The translations under genes and the position numbers were made by a program. Below, one piece after another: positions 51,283 through 62,798 of a stretch of 64,000 bases of DNA. Positions within the stretch are counted from its first letter, which is position 1, and each line of letters begins with the position of its first letter. The DNA comes from Exiguobacterium sp. Leaf196. GTDB lineage: Bacteria; Bacillota; Bacilli; Exiguobacteriales; Exiguobacteriaceae. The notes beneath the pieces were generated by a model. It worked only from the letters and a program-made list of their open reading frames with translations, ran no database searches and had not been told where the DNA came from. Location of the stretch: NCBI RefSeq assembly GCF_001423965.1, contig NZ_LMPV01000001.1:137908-201907 (forward strand). The letters are read 5' to 3'.

Positions 51283-53444
51283 TGCCACTTCATGTGCTGT
51301 TCGTCCTCTTACTCATCGTTGCCATCAAAGAATCGATTTGGTGGTTAGTGCTCCTCATGCTCTTCGCTGTCTTGAAATCATGGTCTTTTTCAATCGGTCG
51401 TCTCTTTTTTCTGTTCATTCTGAGTTGCCTATTCATCGGAATGGGTCATCTGTCACCTGAACCGCATGACGTCTCGTCTGTTGACATCTTGTCAGGGAAG
51501 CGTAATGGGGATCGAATTCGTTATGAGGCAGAGAGTAACGGTCAATCGGTTCTATTGACGGCAACGATTACGGAAGAAGAAACAGGATACGAACGAATCG
51601 GGCACTCCTGTCGCGTAAATACGGAACCGCTCGATGTCCGCCAACAATCGAATGCGGGAGGGTTTGATGAACAGCAATTCATGCATACACATCGTTACGC
51701 TGGAAAGTGGGAAGTCCGTTCATTTGATTCCTGTCATCGGACACCTGGGTATGCGGCAGAAGGAAGACGGGTACGTGAAGTATGGCTAAAGCGGATCGAA
51801 GAATTGTTACCACAAAAGCAAGCATTCTACGTCGAAGCGCTTGTGTTTGGTGAGGATCGACTAATGGATCAAGTGACGCTCGAACGGTTTAAGAAATTCG
51901 GCTTATTACATGCAATCGTCATCTCAGGATCACATATCGCTTTTTTAGTATTTAGTCTGCTGTATGTCTTACGAAAAATCAGAATGACAAAAGAAAAACG
52001 ACTCGATATCGTTCTTATCTTACTGCCGATTTACGGATGGTTGACGGAGTGGAGCCCTCCAGTCACACGAGCTGTTCTTGTCGCGATCATTCTGTTGCTC
52101 GGTCGTCGTTTCCACAAACCGTTAGATCCGGTGGAGGTCATTGCAGGGGTAGCGGCTTTTCAATTGGCGATTCAACCGACTGTCATTTACGATATCGGAT
52201 TTCAATTGACGGTCGGACTGACGCTGTTTCTTGTGCTGTCGAGACGACTAATGGGTTCGGTTCGTCGTCCTTGGAACTGGCTGCTGATCAGTGCTTGGGC
52301 ACAGTTTGGAACACTCCTCTTTTTGCAGGGTATTGAACAGACGACTGTTTCAATTTGGTCGCCATTGTTAAACCTATTGATTGGTAGCTGGATTGAATGG
52401 GTGATTCTGCCGGGATCGTTCATTCTCGCGACACTTCCGTTCTTACCGATTCGTTCAACGTTTCAGATCGCGCATCAGTATGCGATTCAATGGATGGATC
52501 AAGTGTTACGACTGGCGGAGGATTTACCGTTGGCGATGGTTGCCGTTCCGGCATTTTCTCCGATCGTCTTGACGATCGTCGTTGTCGGAATGGGAATCGC
52601 TTGGTTCATTGCTGAGCGGAGATGGTGGGGGCATGTTCTCCCGTTGATCCTTTTACTTGCGGCATGGGGCTACACCGAGTGGCGCGCACCTGAGCAAGTC
52701 ACGTTTTTAGATGTTGGGCAAGGCGATAGTATCGTGCTTGAGAAAGCAGGAGAGACATTCGTCGTGGATACCGGTGGCGTTTATCAACAAACGACGCATC
52801 CACTGCTTCGTCCGTTTGATCCAGGTAGTCATATCGTCGCTCCCTTTTTATTCACACGAGGAGAAGCCGAAATTGACGGTCTGATCGTGACACATGCTGA
52901 TCACGATCACGTCGGTGGACTTCTAGGTGTACTGCGCCAAGTTCGCGTGAAAACCATTTATTTAGGTGCATATGACAACATGGATGAGAAGCGAAATGAT
53001 TTGATTCGTTCTATCGAAGCCACTGGAACGCGTGTTGAGTTCGTTCAAAAGGGGCAAACGATTCGTCCTTGGTTACAGGTACTTGCACCAACTGGACGAA
53101 AAGAAGAAGAAAACGATCGGTCTATCATATTACTCGCACAGATTGCCAAGCAACGTGTTTTACTGACGGGCGACGCTGGACTAGCAATCGAAGACGAGTT
53201 AAAGATTGGTCCGATCGATATTCTAAAAGCAGGTCATCATGGTTCGAACACGTCGACCGGTGAAGAACTCTTACGAAAGACGAATCCGAAGATTGTCATC
53301 TTGTCAGTCGGACGAAAAAATCGATACGGGCATCCACATCCGGACGTCCTCGAACGAATCGGGACAGATCGGATCGTCTTTCGAACGGATGAGGACGGGA
53401 GTGTAACTTGTTCTTCAGCGGGCTGTGAACCTATGATAAAATAA
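51282..53444 (+). CDS. comEC: Competence DNA channel ComEC/Rec2
   Basis: ComEC carries single-stranded DNA across the membrane. The 720-residue protein has two N-terminal helices, an OB-like extracellular domain, the Competence core (ALVFGEDRLMDQVTLERFKKFGLLHAIVISGSHIAFL and WSPPVTRAVLVAIILLLGR), more helices, and a C-terminal metallo-beta-lactamase domain with VTHADHDHVGG and LLTGDAGLAIEDEL. The domain probably degrades the non-transported strand. Confidence 0.94.
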   Translation: MPLHVLFVLLLIVAIKESIWWLVLLMLFAVLKSWSFSIGRLFFLFILSCLFIGMGHLSPEPHDVSSVDILSGKRNGDRIRYEAESNGQSVLLTATITEEETGYERIGHSCRVNTEPLDVRQQSNAGGFDEQQFMHTHRYAGKWEVRSFDSCHRTPGYAAEGRRVREVWLKRIEELLPQKQAFYVEALVFGEDRLMDQVTLERFKKFGLLHAIVISGSHIAFLVFSLLYVLRKIRMTKEKRLDIVLILLPIYGWLTEWSPPVTRAVLVAIILLLGRRFHKPLDPVEVIAGVAAFQLAIQPTVIYDIGFQLTVGLTLFLVLSRRLMGSVRRPWNWLLISAWAQFGTLLFLQGIEQTTVSIWSPLLNLLIGSWIEWVILPGSFILATLPFLPIRSTFQIAHQYAIQWMDQVLRLAEDLPLAMVAVPAFSPIVLTIVVVGMGIAWFIAERRWWGHVLPLILLLAAWGYTEWRAPEQVTFLDVGQGDSIVLEKAGETFVVDTGGVYQQTTHPLLRPFDPGSHIVAPFLFTRGEAEIDGLIVTHADHDHVGGLLGVLRQVRVKTIYLGAYDNMDEKRNDLIRSIEATGTRVEFVQKGQTIRPWLQVLAPTGRKEEENDRSIILLAQIAKQRVLLTGDAGLAIEDELKIGPIDILKAGHHGSNTSTGEELLRKTNPKIVILSVGRKNRYGHPHPDVLERIGTDRIVFRTDEDGSVTCSSAGCEPMIK

Positions 53445-53446
53445 AA

Positions 53447-53475
53447 AAACAGCAACCCCCCAAGGTTGCTGTTTT
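53447..53475. terminator. Bidirectional terminator
   Basis: AAAACAGCAACC pairs with GGTTGCTGTTTT, with A- and T-rich flanks, between comEC and the convergent yqzM. Confidence 0.92.
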
Positions 53476-53480
53476 ACTGA

Positions 53481-53642
53481 TTATAGACTTAAGAACTTAA
53501 TTGCGACACCGATGATGAACAAGACTGCGAAGAAGCCGAATGATGCACCAAAACCAACGGCAGAGTCGAGCGCATCGTTGCGTTTTGATTGAATATCGTT
53601 CTCGAACGCGTTTTCACTTGGTGGGCGTACTGAATGTGCCAT
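53481..53642 (-). CDS. yqzM: Small membrane protein YqzM
   Basis: A 53-residue protein: a polar start (MAHSVRPPSENAFEN), then DIQSKRNDALDSAVGF and a hydrophobic helix GFFAVLFIIGVAIKF. B. subtilis YqzM reads VQSKRNDAVDSGVGF ... GFFAVLFIIATVIKF at the same place, on the minus strand between comEC and holA, so both sequence and position agree. AAGGGGGAA precedes the ATG. Function is unknown. Confidence 0.9.
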   Translation of the reverse strand: MAHSVRPPSENAFENDIQSKRNDALDSAVGFGASFGFFAVLFIIGVAIKFLSL

Positions 53643-53739
53643 GCTGCATTCCCCCTTAATAGATTCCGCTTCTAGTATAGCGGAATAAAAGAGGATTATC
53701 TATGATGAAGTTAAGAACAAACTGTGAAATGTGGTGGGA

Positions 53740-54744
53740 ATGATGAAAACTCCTTGGCTCGTCAACGGAAAATTAGCGAATTTATACTTATTATATGGAA
53801 CGGAACGACATCTGTTAGAAGAATGGGAACGTGAAATCGTGAAAGCGGCTCTTCCGGACGGAGAACGCTTTGATTATATGAAAATCGATTTGAACGACCA
53901 ACCGCTTGATGCGGTGCTTGATGAAGCAGAGACGGTGCCATTCTTGAGTGACTACCGTGTCGTCGTTGCAAAACCTGCAACGTTTCTGACAGGAGCAAAA
54001 GATAAAAAACAACATAACCTCGAACGGTTAGCAGATTATATCCTACAACCGGCAGACTATGCGGTCGTTGTCTTGATTGTCGAAGCAGAAAAGCTCGATG
54101 AACGAAAAACCGTCGTTAAACGATTGAAGGAGCGCGCGACGGTGCTGGAGGCGAAAAAACCGACGACCGAAGAGCTGTTCCGCTTCGTCCTGGATGCCGT
54201 CAATGACAAAGGGTACCGGATGGAACGTCCGGCGATCGAGCGGCTTATTTTCCTGACTGCTGAGATGTGGGGGACATTAGCGCACGAACTGGAGAAGTTG
54301 ATGTTGTTCGCAGGAGATCGACCGACGATCGAAATCGAGGATGTCGATTTGTTGGTTCCGCGGACATTAGAGGACAACGTTTTTCAATTAACGGACTACT
54401 TGATGAAGCGTCAACTCGAACCAGCAATCCGTTTGATTCGTGACCTTGAAAAACAGGGACAGGAAGTGTTGGCCCTTCTTGGGCTGATGGCACGGCAATA
54501 TCGGATGATGCTGTTATCGAAACGATTAGCAGAACAAGGATACGGAGAACGACAAATCGCATCGAAAGTCGGAGCCCATCCCTATGCGATCAAATTGGCA
54601 TTACAATCTGCGAAGAGGTTTACCTTTGCGCAGCTCGAGCAAGCACTCATCGCCATCACGACGACGGATGAAGGCATGAAGACGGGGCGCGGTGATAAGA
54701 AGATTCTATTCGATGCGTTGATCGTTCGCTTAGCGACACTATAG
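53740..54744 (+). CDS. holA: DNA polymerase III delta subunit
   Basis: The delta subunit opens the sliding clamp in the clamp loader. The 334-residue protein begins NLYLLYGTERHLLEEWEREI, typical of bacterial delta (YqeN), and keeps the LYGxE start, the SDYRVVVAKPATFL strand and C-terminal collar residues. ATG 53740 or 53743 are equally possible; GGTGGGA is the only nearby ribosome site. A promoter is probably between yqzM and holA but I cannot name it. Confidence 0.9.
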   Translation: MMKTPWLVNGKLANLYLLYGTERHLLEEWEREIVKAALPDGERFDYMKIDLNDQPLDAVLDEAETVPFLSDYRVVVAKPATFLTGAKDKKQHNLERLADYILQPADYAVVVLIVEAEKLDERKTVVKRLKERATVLEAKKPTTEELFRFVLDAVNDKGYRMERPAIERLIFLTAEMWGTLAHELEKLMLFAGDRPTIEIEDVDLLVPRTLEDNVFQLTDYLMKRQLEPAIRLIRDLEKQGQEVLALLGLMARQYRMMLLSKRLAEQGYGERQIASKVGAHPYAIKLALQSAKRFTFAQLEQALIAITTTDEGMKTGRGDKKILFDALIVRLATL

Positions 54745-54756
54745 AGGAGGAGAATG

Positions 54757-55200
54757 ATGATGGAAGTCCAGCTCATAACAGCAGAAGAAGTCATCCCATT
54801 ACGGCATGAAGTGTTGCGTCCGCATCAACCACGTGAAGCGTGTGTTTATCCAGACGATGCGCGTGCCTCGACGTTTCATCTCGGCGGGATAAAAGCACAA
54901 CAAATTGTCGCGATCGGTAGTTTCTCGGAACAATCACATGAACAAGCGCCAGGAGCGACGTACCAACTTCGTGGCATGGCGTCGAGTGAACAAGTGCGTG
55001 GTGAAGGATATGGTCGGGCGCTGATCGAAGAAGCCCGTCGTCTCTTGAAAGAACGACAAGTGACAGCTTGGTGGTGTAACGCCCGCGTTACGGCCCTTCC
55101 TTTTTATGAGCGTCTTGGACTAGAACGTGTTGGAGAACCGTTCCTCATTGAAGGAATTGGTCTTCACTATGTCATGATCGACCGTCTAGACGACAACTAA
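54757..55200 (+). CDS. GNAT-family N-acetyltransferase
   Basis: A 147-residue acetyltransferase. The CoA-binding motif A is YQLRGMASSEQVRGEGYGRALIEEA (R/Q-x-x-G-x-G/A form), and motif B is WWCNARVTALPFYERLGLERVGE. Substrate unknown. Three consecutive ATGs (54754, 54757, 54760) follow GAGGAGG; the second gives six-base spacing. It starts 12 bases after holA and probably shares its transcript. Confidence 0.85.
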   Translation: MMEVQLITAEEVIPLRHEVLRPHQPREACVYPDDARASTFHLGGIKAQQIVAIGSFSEQSHEQAPGATYQLRGMASSEQVRGEGYGRALIEEARRLLKERQVTAWWCNARVTALPFYERLGLERVGEPFLIEGIGLHYVMIDRLDDN

Positions 55201-55206
55201 GACAAC

Positions 55207-55255
55207 AAATGGCGGACGAAGGAATCGTTTCACACGAGTCCTTCGTCCGCCATTT
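55207..55255. repeat. 21-bp inverted repeat without T run
   Basis: A perfect 17-base stem (55207-55223 / 55239-55255) continues, after one A-G mismatch, into TCGT-TTCAC-ACGA. Neither side has a T run, unlike nearly every other terminator in this window. Confidence 0.8.
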
Positions 55256-55264
55256 CACATCATA

Positions 55265-55301
55265 TAAAAAAATCGCCACTGGAGATACCTCCTAGTGGCG
55301 A
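55265..55301 (-). terminator. Terminator of rpsT
   Basis: On the minus strand TCGCCACT pairs with AGTGGCGA over an inner GGAG/CTCC helix and is followed by T7. Confidence 0.9.
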
Positions 55302-55327
55302 CCCATCACCGTATTCTTCGGAAAGAA

Positions 55328-55588
55328 TTAAAGTGCGTTTACGAGTTTAGCGAGACGTGATTTGTCACGACCAGCTTTGTTGCTGTGGATGAGACCTTTA
55401 GCAGCAGCTTTGTCGATTTTTTTAGAAGCTGTAGCGAAAGCAAGGACCGCTTGGTCTTTGTTACCTTCAGCTGCGAAAGTTTCGACTGCTTTAATCGCTG
55501 AACGCATTGCCGATTTACGTTGTACGTTAGCGACGCGGCGTTTTTCAGCTGTTTTAACGCGTTTGATTGCTGATTTAATGTTAGCCAT
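55328..55588 (-). CDS. rpsT: 30S ribosomal protein S20
   Basis: An 86-residue, lysine-rich three-helix protein starting [18 protein letters not shown], with the S20 features [12 protein letters not shown] and the C-terminal [19 protein letters not shown]. The ATG (CAT at 55586-55588) follows GGAGGTGA by six bases. It is divergent from lepA; in sporulating Bacillus gpr and spoIIP lie between these two genes, and here nothing does. Confidence 0.96.
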   Translation of the reverse strand: MANIKSAIKRVKTAEKRRVANVQRKSAMRSAIKAVETFAAEGNKDQAVLAFATASKKIDKAAAKGLIHSNKAGRDKSRLAKLVNAL

Positions 55589-55768
55589 GGATGATTCACC
55601 TCCAATAAAACTCATTCGAGATTTATATTCGCATATCTGCAGTTATCGTTCAACAGAACAAACACAATTGTAGCAAACGTTTTTCTTAAAAGCAATACGA
55701 CGTCTAGGGAATCTTCACATTTTGTTTTTCGGGTAAAACAAAACGAGATAGTACAGTGAAGCGCTTTT

Positions 55769-55777
55769 TGGTATAAT
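55769..55777 (+). promoter_or_regulatory. Extended -10 promoter of lepA
   Basis: TGGTATAAT, 44 bases before the lepA ATG, without a clear -35. Confidence 0.55.
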
Positions 55778-55820
55778 GAACCGTATGTACGTTTGAAAAT
55801 AAGGTAAGGTGACTCTAAAC

Positions 55821-57644
55821 ATGACGAATGAAGACCGTTTAAAGCGGCAGAAGAGTATTCGTAACTTCTCGATCATTGCCCATATCGATCACGGGAAGTC
55901 GACACTCGCTGACCGGATTTTAGAAAAAACTGGCGCGCTGACATCGCGCGAAATGAAAGACCAGACACTTGATGCCATGGAGCTCGAACGTGAGCGTGGC
56001 ATCACGATTAAACTGAATGCTGTTCAATTGAAGTATACAGCAAAAGACGGGGAAGATTACATTCTTCACCTCATCGATACACCGGGACACGTCGACTTCA
56101 CATATGAAGTCTCGCGTTCACTTGCAGCTTGTGAAGGAGCTGTCCTCGTCGTTGATGCGGCACAAGGCATCGAAGCGCAGACGCTTGCGAATGTTTACTT
56201 AGCACTCGACAACGATCTCGAAATCCTTCCGATCATCAACAAAATCGATTTGCCTTCTGCAGACGTCGAACGCGTCCGTCAAGAAATCGAAGATGTCATC
56301 GGACTTGATGCGTCTGAAGCCGTTCCGACATCCGCGAAAGCCGGAATCGGAATCGAAGAAATTCTCGAACAGATCGTCGAGAAAGTACCAGCTCCGACGG
56401 GTGATCCCTCTGCACCGCTTGAAGCATTGATCTTCGACTCGTACTATGATGCGTATCGTGGTGTCGTTGCCTCGATTCGAGTCGTCAACGGAACAGTTAA
56501 GGTTGGCGATAAAATCCGAATGATGTCGACAGGTAAGGATTTTGAAGTCCTTGAACTTGCTGTCGCAACACCAAAACCATTACGTCAGCAAGAATTGACA
56601 GTTGGTGATGTTGGAACGTTGTCGGCCTCGATCAAAACGGTCGGCGATGTACGTGTCGGGGATACGATTACGCTCGCGAAACAGCCGGCTGCTGAAGCAC
56701 TACCAGGATACCGAAAAATGAATCCGATGGTGTACTGCGGACTCTATCCGATCGATGCTGCGAAATACAATGATTTACGAGAAGCACTTGAAAAACTGCA
56801 ACTCAGTGACGCGGCGCTCGAATTCGAACCAGAGACTTCACAAGCACTCGGATTCGGATTCCGTTGTGGATTCCTCGGGATGCTCCACATGGAAATCATT
56901 CAGGAGCGGATCGAACGTGAGTTCAACATCGATATGATCACGACGGCACCGTCCGTTATCTATCACGTGACGACGACAGCGGGTGAAGTCTTGCATGTTG
57001 ATAACCCATCGAAGATGCCGGATCAGCAAAAAGTTGAATTCATTGAAGAGCCGTTCGTTAAGGCTGCTGTCATGACACCGAATGATTACGTTGGTGCAAT
57101 CATGGAGTTGTGTCAGAAGAAACGCGGAACATTCGTCGATATGCAATACATCGATACGACACGTGTCAAAATCACCTATGAATTGCCGTTATCTGAGATC
57201 GTCTACGATTTCTTTGATCAGTTGAAATCGAGTACAAAAGGATATGCGTCACTTGATTATGAATTGATCGGCTATCAACAGTCGCGTCTCGTCAAGATGG
57301 ATATCCTTCTTAATAACGAAAACGTCGATGCGCTCAGCTTCATCGTTCACCGTGACTTTGCGTACGAACGTGGAAAGGTCATCGTTGATAAGCTGAAGGA
57401 ATTGATTCCGCGGATGCAGTTCGAAGTGCCGATTCAGGCAGCAGTCGGAACAAAGATTGTCGCGCGTTCGACGATTAAAGCATTACGGAAGAACGTTCTC
57501 GCGAAATGTTACGGGGGAGACATCTCTCGGAAACGGAAGTTGCTCGAGAAGCAAAAAGAAGGTAAGAAACGCATGAAGATGGTAGGCTCAGTAGAGGTAC
57601 CGCAAGAAGCCTTCATGTCCGTTCTATCTATGGACGAAGATTAA
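55821..57644 (+). CDS. lepA: Elongation factor 4 (LepA)
   Basis: A translational GTPase that helps ribosomes assembled or stalled under stress. The G motifs are [24 protein letters not shown] and TSAKAGIG; the LepA-specific C-terminal domain includes [46 protein letters not shown]. 607 residues. ATG 55821 follows AAGGTGA by about ten bases. Confidence 0.97.
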   Translation: MTNEDRLKRQKSIRNFSIIAHIDHGKSTLADRILEKTGALTSREMKDQTLDAMELERERGITIKLNAVQLKYTAKDGEDYILHLIDTPGHVDFTYEVSRSLAACEGAVLVVDAAQGIEAQTLANVYLALDNDLEILPIINKIDLPSADVERVRQEIEDVIGLDASEAVPTSAKAGIGIEEILEQIVEKVPAPTGDPSAPLEALIFDSYYDAYRGVVASIRVVNGTVKVGDKIRMMSTGKDFEVLELAVATPKPLRQQELTVGDVGTLSASIKTVGDVRVGDTITLAKQPAAEALPGYRKMNPMVYCGLYPIDAAKYNDLREALEKLQLSDAALEFEPETSQALGFGFRCGFLGMLHMEIIQERIEREFNIDMITTAPSVIYHVTTTAGEVLHVDNPSKMPDQQKVEFIEEPFVKAAVMTPNDYVGAIMELCQKKRGTFVDMQYIDTTRVKITYELPLSEIVYDFFDQLKSSTKGYASLDYELIGYQQSRLVKMDILLNNENVDALSFIVHRDFAYERGKVIVDKLKELIPRMQFEVPIQAAVGTKIVARSTIKALRKNVLAKCYGGDISRKRKLLEKQKEGKKRMKMVGSVEVPQEAFMSVLSMDED

Positions 57645-57650
57645 ACAGGT

Positions 57651-57676
57651 GGGGGGCGCTTGCGTCCCCTTTTTGG
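57651..57676 (+). terminator. Terminator after lepA
   Basis: A GGGG(G)CGC-TTG-CGTCCCC hairpin followed by T5. Confidence 0.8.
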
Positions 57677-57702
57677 TTTTTATAGAGAAAGGATGAGGCG
57701 AA

Positions 57703-58848
57703 ATGGGAATACGCGCCGCATATGTCCACATCCCTTTTTGTGAACATATTTGTTACTACTGTGATTTCAATAAAGTCTTTTTAAAGAATCAGCCCGTCGA
57801 TGAATACCTCGATGCGCTTGAACGCGAAATCGAACTGACGCTGAAACAATACCCGACGGATCATCTCGAGACGATCTTCATTGGTGGTGGCACACCAACT
57901 GCTTTGAATGAACCACAGATGCAACGTTTAATGGAAATCATTCAAAAGCATTTGTTGCCACTAACAGGTGACGATTTAGAGTATACGGTCGAGTCGAATC
58001 CGGACGGTGTATCGGAAGAGAAACTTGATATCATGAAGACAGGTGGTGTCAATCGTGTCAGTTTCGGTGTCCAATCGTTTGACGATGGTTTGCTCGAACG
58101 CATCGGTCGAACGCACCGGGAAGCGAAAGTCGCGCAGACGCTCGATGCAGCAGCGAAACGATTTAATAACATCTCCGTCGACTTGATGTTCGGATTACCG
58201 AATCAGACGCTCGATCAGGTCCGCTACGACGTTACACGGGCGCTACAATTACCGATTACGCATATTTCATCCTATTCATTGATTTTAGAACCACACACGG
58301 TTTTTGCGATTCAAGAGCGAAAAGGAAAACTACCGCTACCGACGCAAGATCTCGAGGCAGAGATGTATCAAGTGATGATCGAAACGATTGAAGCAGGTGG
58401 TTATGCACAGTATGAGATCTCGAACTTCGCAGAAGTTGGAAAAGAGAGTCGTCATAATCGCGTCTACTGGGAAAACGATGAGTACTACGGATTTGGTGCA
58501 GGCTCACATAGCTATATCAATCAGACGCGTCGTGCGAACATCGCACCGATTCCGCACTATATCAAGGCGGAAGGGTTACCGGTTCGAAAAGAGACGCCGT
58601 TGACGAACGTTGAGCGGATGGAAGAAGAGATGTTCCTCGGTCTTCGAATGAAGGACGGCGTATCGCTCGAGCGTTTCCAGGAGAAGTATGGAGTAGCGTT
58701 TAAAGATGTATTTGGTGAAGTCATGAAACGGTTGTTGCCAAACGGTCTCGTCGAGCAGACGGAGACACATATCCGTTTGACGCCAGCCGGAATTCCGCTA
58801 GCGAACGAAGTCTTTGCAGAGTTCATTGGTGAAGCGCAAGTACAATGA
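57703..58848 (+). CDS. hemW: Radical SAM heme chaperone HemW
   Basis: HemW (formerly called HemN-like) binds heme and a 4Fe-4S cluster. The cluster motif is CEHICYYCDF (CxxxCxxC); IFIGGGTPTAL and VNRVSFGVQSFDDGLLERIGRTH follow. It lacks the extra N-terminal segment of true coproporphyrinogen dehydrogenase HemN, and has the HemW C-terminal domain. 381 residues. AAAGGATGAGG precedes its ATG. Confidence 0.93.
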   Translation: MGIRAAYVHIPFCEHICYYCDFNKVFLKNQPVDEYLDALEREIELTLKQYPTDHLETIFIGGGTPTALNEPQMQRLMEIIQKHLLPLTGDDLEYTVESNPDGVSEEKLDIMKTGGVNRVSFGVQSFDDGLLERIGRTHREAKVAQTLDAAAKRFNNISVDLMFGLPNQTLDQVRYDVTRALQLPITHISSYSLILEPHTVFAIQERKGKLPLPTQDLEAEMYQVMIETIEAGGYAQYEISNFAEVGKESRHNRVYWENDEYYGFGAGSHSYINQTRRANIAPIPHYIKAEGLPVRKETPLTNVERMEEEMFLGLRMKDGVSLERFQEKYGVAFKDVFGEVMKRLLPNGLVEQTETHIRLTPAGIPLANEVFAEFIGEAQVQ

Positions 58849-58873
58849 CATAAGAGTAGCTGAAATCAATGAA

Positions 58874-58925
58874 AATGAGAGAAGCGGTGTTTCCCAAATG
58901 TGGAACACCGCTTCTCTCATTTTTT
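58874..58925. terminator. Strong bidirectional terminator
   Basis: An 18-base perfect stem, AATGAGAGAAGCGGTGTT against AACACCGCTTCTCTCATT, with a T6 run on plus and TTTTC on minus. Confidence 0.9.
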
Positions 58926-59012
58926 CGACTTCCTTAAAAAATACGCAGTCGTTCCGATGACCGCGATGAACAGCCAGACAAAGACTCCCGCCATTGCCAA
59001 TAATTCAATCAT
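58917..59012 (-). CDS. Candidate 31-residue membrane microprotein
   Basis: On the minus strand ATG (CAT at 59010-59012) opens MIELLAMAGVFVWLFIAVIG, then TTAYFLRKSKK: one strong hydrophobic helix and a basic tail. GGAAAGG lies nine bases before this ATG; a further ATG three codons upstream is too close to it. The stop codon lies in the base of the shared terminator. The gene order (between convergent hemW and divergent hrcA) is not one I know. A real but short protein is likely, though chance cannot be excluded. Confidence 0.55.
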   Translation of the reverse strand: MIELLAMAGVFVWLFIAVIGTTAYFLRKSKK

Positions 59013-59086
59013 CCGATTCATCCTTTCCGTTCTTTGTTTCACTGTATCGCAGAATGGGAAACTGTTCAAAGGGTCACGCAATTCGG

Positions 59087-59115
59087 TTGACATCGGGCGG
59101 ACAATTCCTTATAGT
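59087..59115 (+). promoter_or_regulatory. Sigma-A promoter of the hrcA operon
   Basis: A perfect TTGACA, a 17-base spacer and TATAGT. The CIRCE element lies just past the expected start of transcription. Confidence 0.85.
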
Positions 59116-59126
59116 AAAAGATGTAA

Positions 59127-59153
59127 TTAGCACTCGTTAAAAGTGAGTGCTAA
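59127..59153. promoter_or_regulatory. CIRCE operator (HrcA binding site)
   Basis: TTAGCACTC, nine bases, GAGTGCTAA: a perfect match to the CIRCE consensus. HrcA bound here represses the operon until heat shock titrates GroEL. Confidence 0.97.
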
Positions 59154-59174
59154 CAAAATAAGGTGGTGAAGAAG

Positions 59175-60209
59175 GTGCTGACGGATCGTCAATTGTTGAT
59201 TTTACGTGCAATCGTCGATGATTATATCAAGACTGCTCAACCCGTCGGCTCACGGACGCTCTCAAAACGAGACGACGTGACGTTCAGTTCCGCGACCATT
59301 CGTAACGAGATGGCGGACCTCGAAGAGATGGGTCTGATTGAAAAGCCACACACTTCCGCAGGACGGATTCCTTCCGAACTCGGATATCGTTTTTATGTCG
59401 ACCATCTGATTCGTCCGGAAAACATCACACCAAAAGAAGCACAGGCATTGAAGTCACTCTTTGCCCATTCCGTGAATGAGAATGATCGGTTGATTCGGCA
59501 CACAGCAGACCTGTTGAGTGATTTAACCCATTACACGACACTTGTACTTGGACCGAAAGAAGACGGACAACGACTGCATCATCTAGAATTGATTCCTCTT
59601 GCCGAGGGTCGTGTCGTCATCGTTCTCGTCACAGAGACGGGACATGTTGAACACAAGACATTGCAATTGAATCAAGCGTTGTCCCAGGAAGCAGCGAGCC
59701 GACTGATGGAACGTCTGAACCAGACGTTGCGCGGTACGCCGCTCTCAGCCTTACGCAGTCGTCTGCTTGAGGAAATCCGTCGCTTCCGTTCAGAGCATTC
59801 TGAGCAGACGGTATTGCTCTCGAAAGCACTTGATCTCGTCTTGACGGATCAAGAGGAGCGACCGTTCATTTATTTGGGCGGGAAAGCCAACATGTTCGAT
59901 CAGCCTGAATTTCAGGACGTCGCAAAACTACGACCTGTTCTCGAACTGATCGAACAGCAAGAAGCTGTTCTCGATTTCCTACGACCGAATCTCGATAATC
60001 AAATCTTGATTACGATCGGGAGTGAGAACAATATGGATGCATTAAAAGATTGTAGCGTCATCCGGGCCCATTATTCGGTCGACGGTGTCTCAATTGGGAC
60101 ACTCGCATTGATCGGACCGAAACGGATGGATTACAACCGGGGAATCAACTCGATCATCCATCTACTTCAAGCATTCCAAACCGAATTGCATAAGAACAAT
60201 TTGGATTGA
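59175..60209 (+). CDS. hrcA: Heat-inducible repressor HrcA
   Basis: Represses the class I heat-shock genes by binding CIRCE. The winged helix is [30 protein letters not shown] and [36 protein letters not shown]; the GAF-like dimerisation domain follows. 344 residues from GTG 59175, eight bases after AAGGTGG; GTGs at 59163 and 59166 overlap that site. Confidence 0.95.
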   Translation: MLTDRQLLILRAIVDDYIKTAQPVGSRTLSKRDDVTFSSATIRNEMADLEEMGLIEKPHTSAGRIPSELGYRFYVDHLIRPENITPKEAQALKSLFAHSVNENDRLIRHTADLLSDLTHYTTLVLGPKEDGQRLHHLELIPLAEGRVVIVLVTETGHVEHKTLQLNQALSQEAASRLMERLNQTLRGTPLSALRSRLLEEIRRFRSEHSEQTVLLSKALDLVLTDQEERPFIYLGGKANMFDQPEFQDVAKLRPVLELIEQQEAVLDFLRPNLDNQILITIGSENNMDALKDCSVIRAHYSVDGVSIGTLALIGPKRMDYNRGINSIIHLLQAFQTELHKNNLD

Positions 60210-60233
60210 ATATAGAAAGGGGCTCGATTCAGA

Positions 60234-60791
60234 GTGGAAGAAAAAGAACAGAATCAAAACCTCCAACAAGAAGAAAACGTGACAGAGCCGACTGAAACCG
60301 TCGAAGTCACAGAAGAAGAAGTCATCCAAGCGGATCTCGTCGAAGACGAGAAGCCGGACTTCGAAGCACAACTCGCAGAAGCAAAAGCTTCAGAATTACG
60401 CCTCCGTGCGGATTTTGAGAACTTCAAGCGTCGTAACCGTGTCGAAGCAGAGAACCGCGCGAAGTATTCTTCACAAGCGATCGTCGAAAAGCTGTTGCCA
60501 CTCGTCGATAACTTGGACCGGGCGCTCCAAATCGAGACGGAAAACGAGGAGACGAAATCTGTCTTGACGGGTGTCGAGATGGTAAAACGTCAACTCGTCG
60601 AAACGCTTCAAAATGAAGGCGTCGTCGAGATTCCAGCTGTCGGTGAAGCGTTCGATCCGAACTTACACCAAGCGGTCGTTCAAGAAGCGAGCGAAGAACA
60701 CGAGTCAGGTGTCGTCATCGCTGAATTCCAAAAAGGGTACAAATTGCACGATCGTGTGATTCGTCCGAGTATGGTTAAAGTAGCTGAGTAA
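60234..60791 (+). CDS. grpE: Nucleotide exchange factor GrpE
   Basis: Releases ADP from DnaK. A very acidic N-terminal coil (about 1-45), a long dimer helix, and the conserved LRADFENFKRR and NEGVVEIPAVGEAFDPNLHQAV with VIAEFQKGYKLHDRVIRPSMVKV. 185 residues. GTG start after GAAAGGGG. Confidence 0.96.
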   Translation: MEEKEQNQNLQQEENVTEPTETVEVTEEEVIQADLVEDEKPDFEAQLAEAKASELRLRADFENFKRRNRVEAENRAKYSSQAIVEKLLPLVDNLDRALQIETENEETKSVLTGVEMVKRQLVETLQNEGVVEIPAVGEAFDPNLHQAVVQEASEEHESGVVIAEFQKGYKLHDRVIRPSMVKVAE

Positions 60792-60836
60792 TCAGCCTGT
60801 ACTTCATTATTCCAATCATTGAAAGCGAGGAAATAG

Positions 60837-62666
<1,830 letters not shown>

Positions 62667-62696
62667 TTCATCCGACCGATTTTTCGGGCGCTAGAG

Positions 62697-62726
62697 AGAG
62701 CCAAAGCGTATCCGCGCTTTGGCTCT
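62697..62726 (+). other. Intercistronic hairpin between dnaK and dnaJ
   Basis: AGAGCCAAAGCG pairs perfectly with CGCTTTGGCTCT over a six-base loop, followed only by TTCC. It is probably a partial terminator or a 3' stabiliser that keeps dnaK message above dnaJ. Confidence 0.6.
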
Positions 62727-62798
62727 TTCCATGTCGCACGAAGTTCGGTAAAATCAAACAGTATGAAATGAATCGGAATAGAGAGAGGAAGACTGCAC

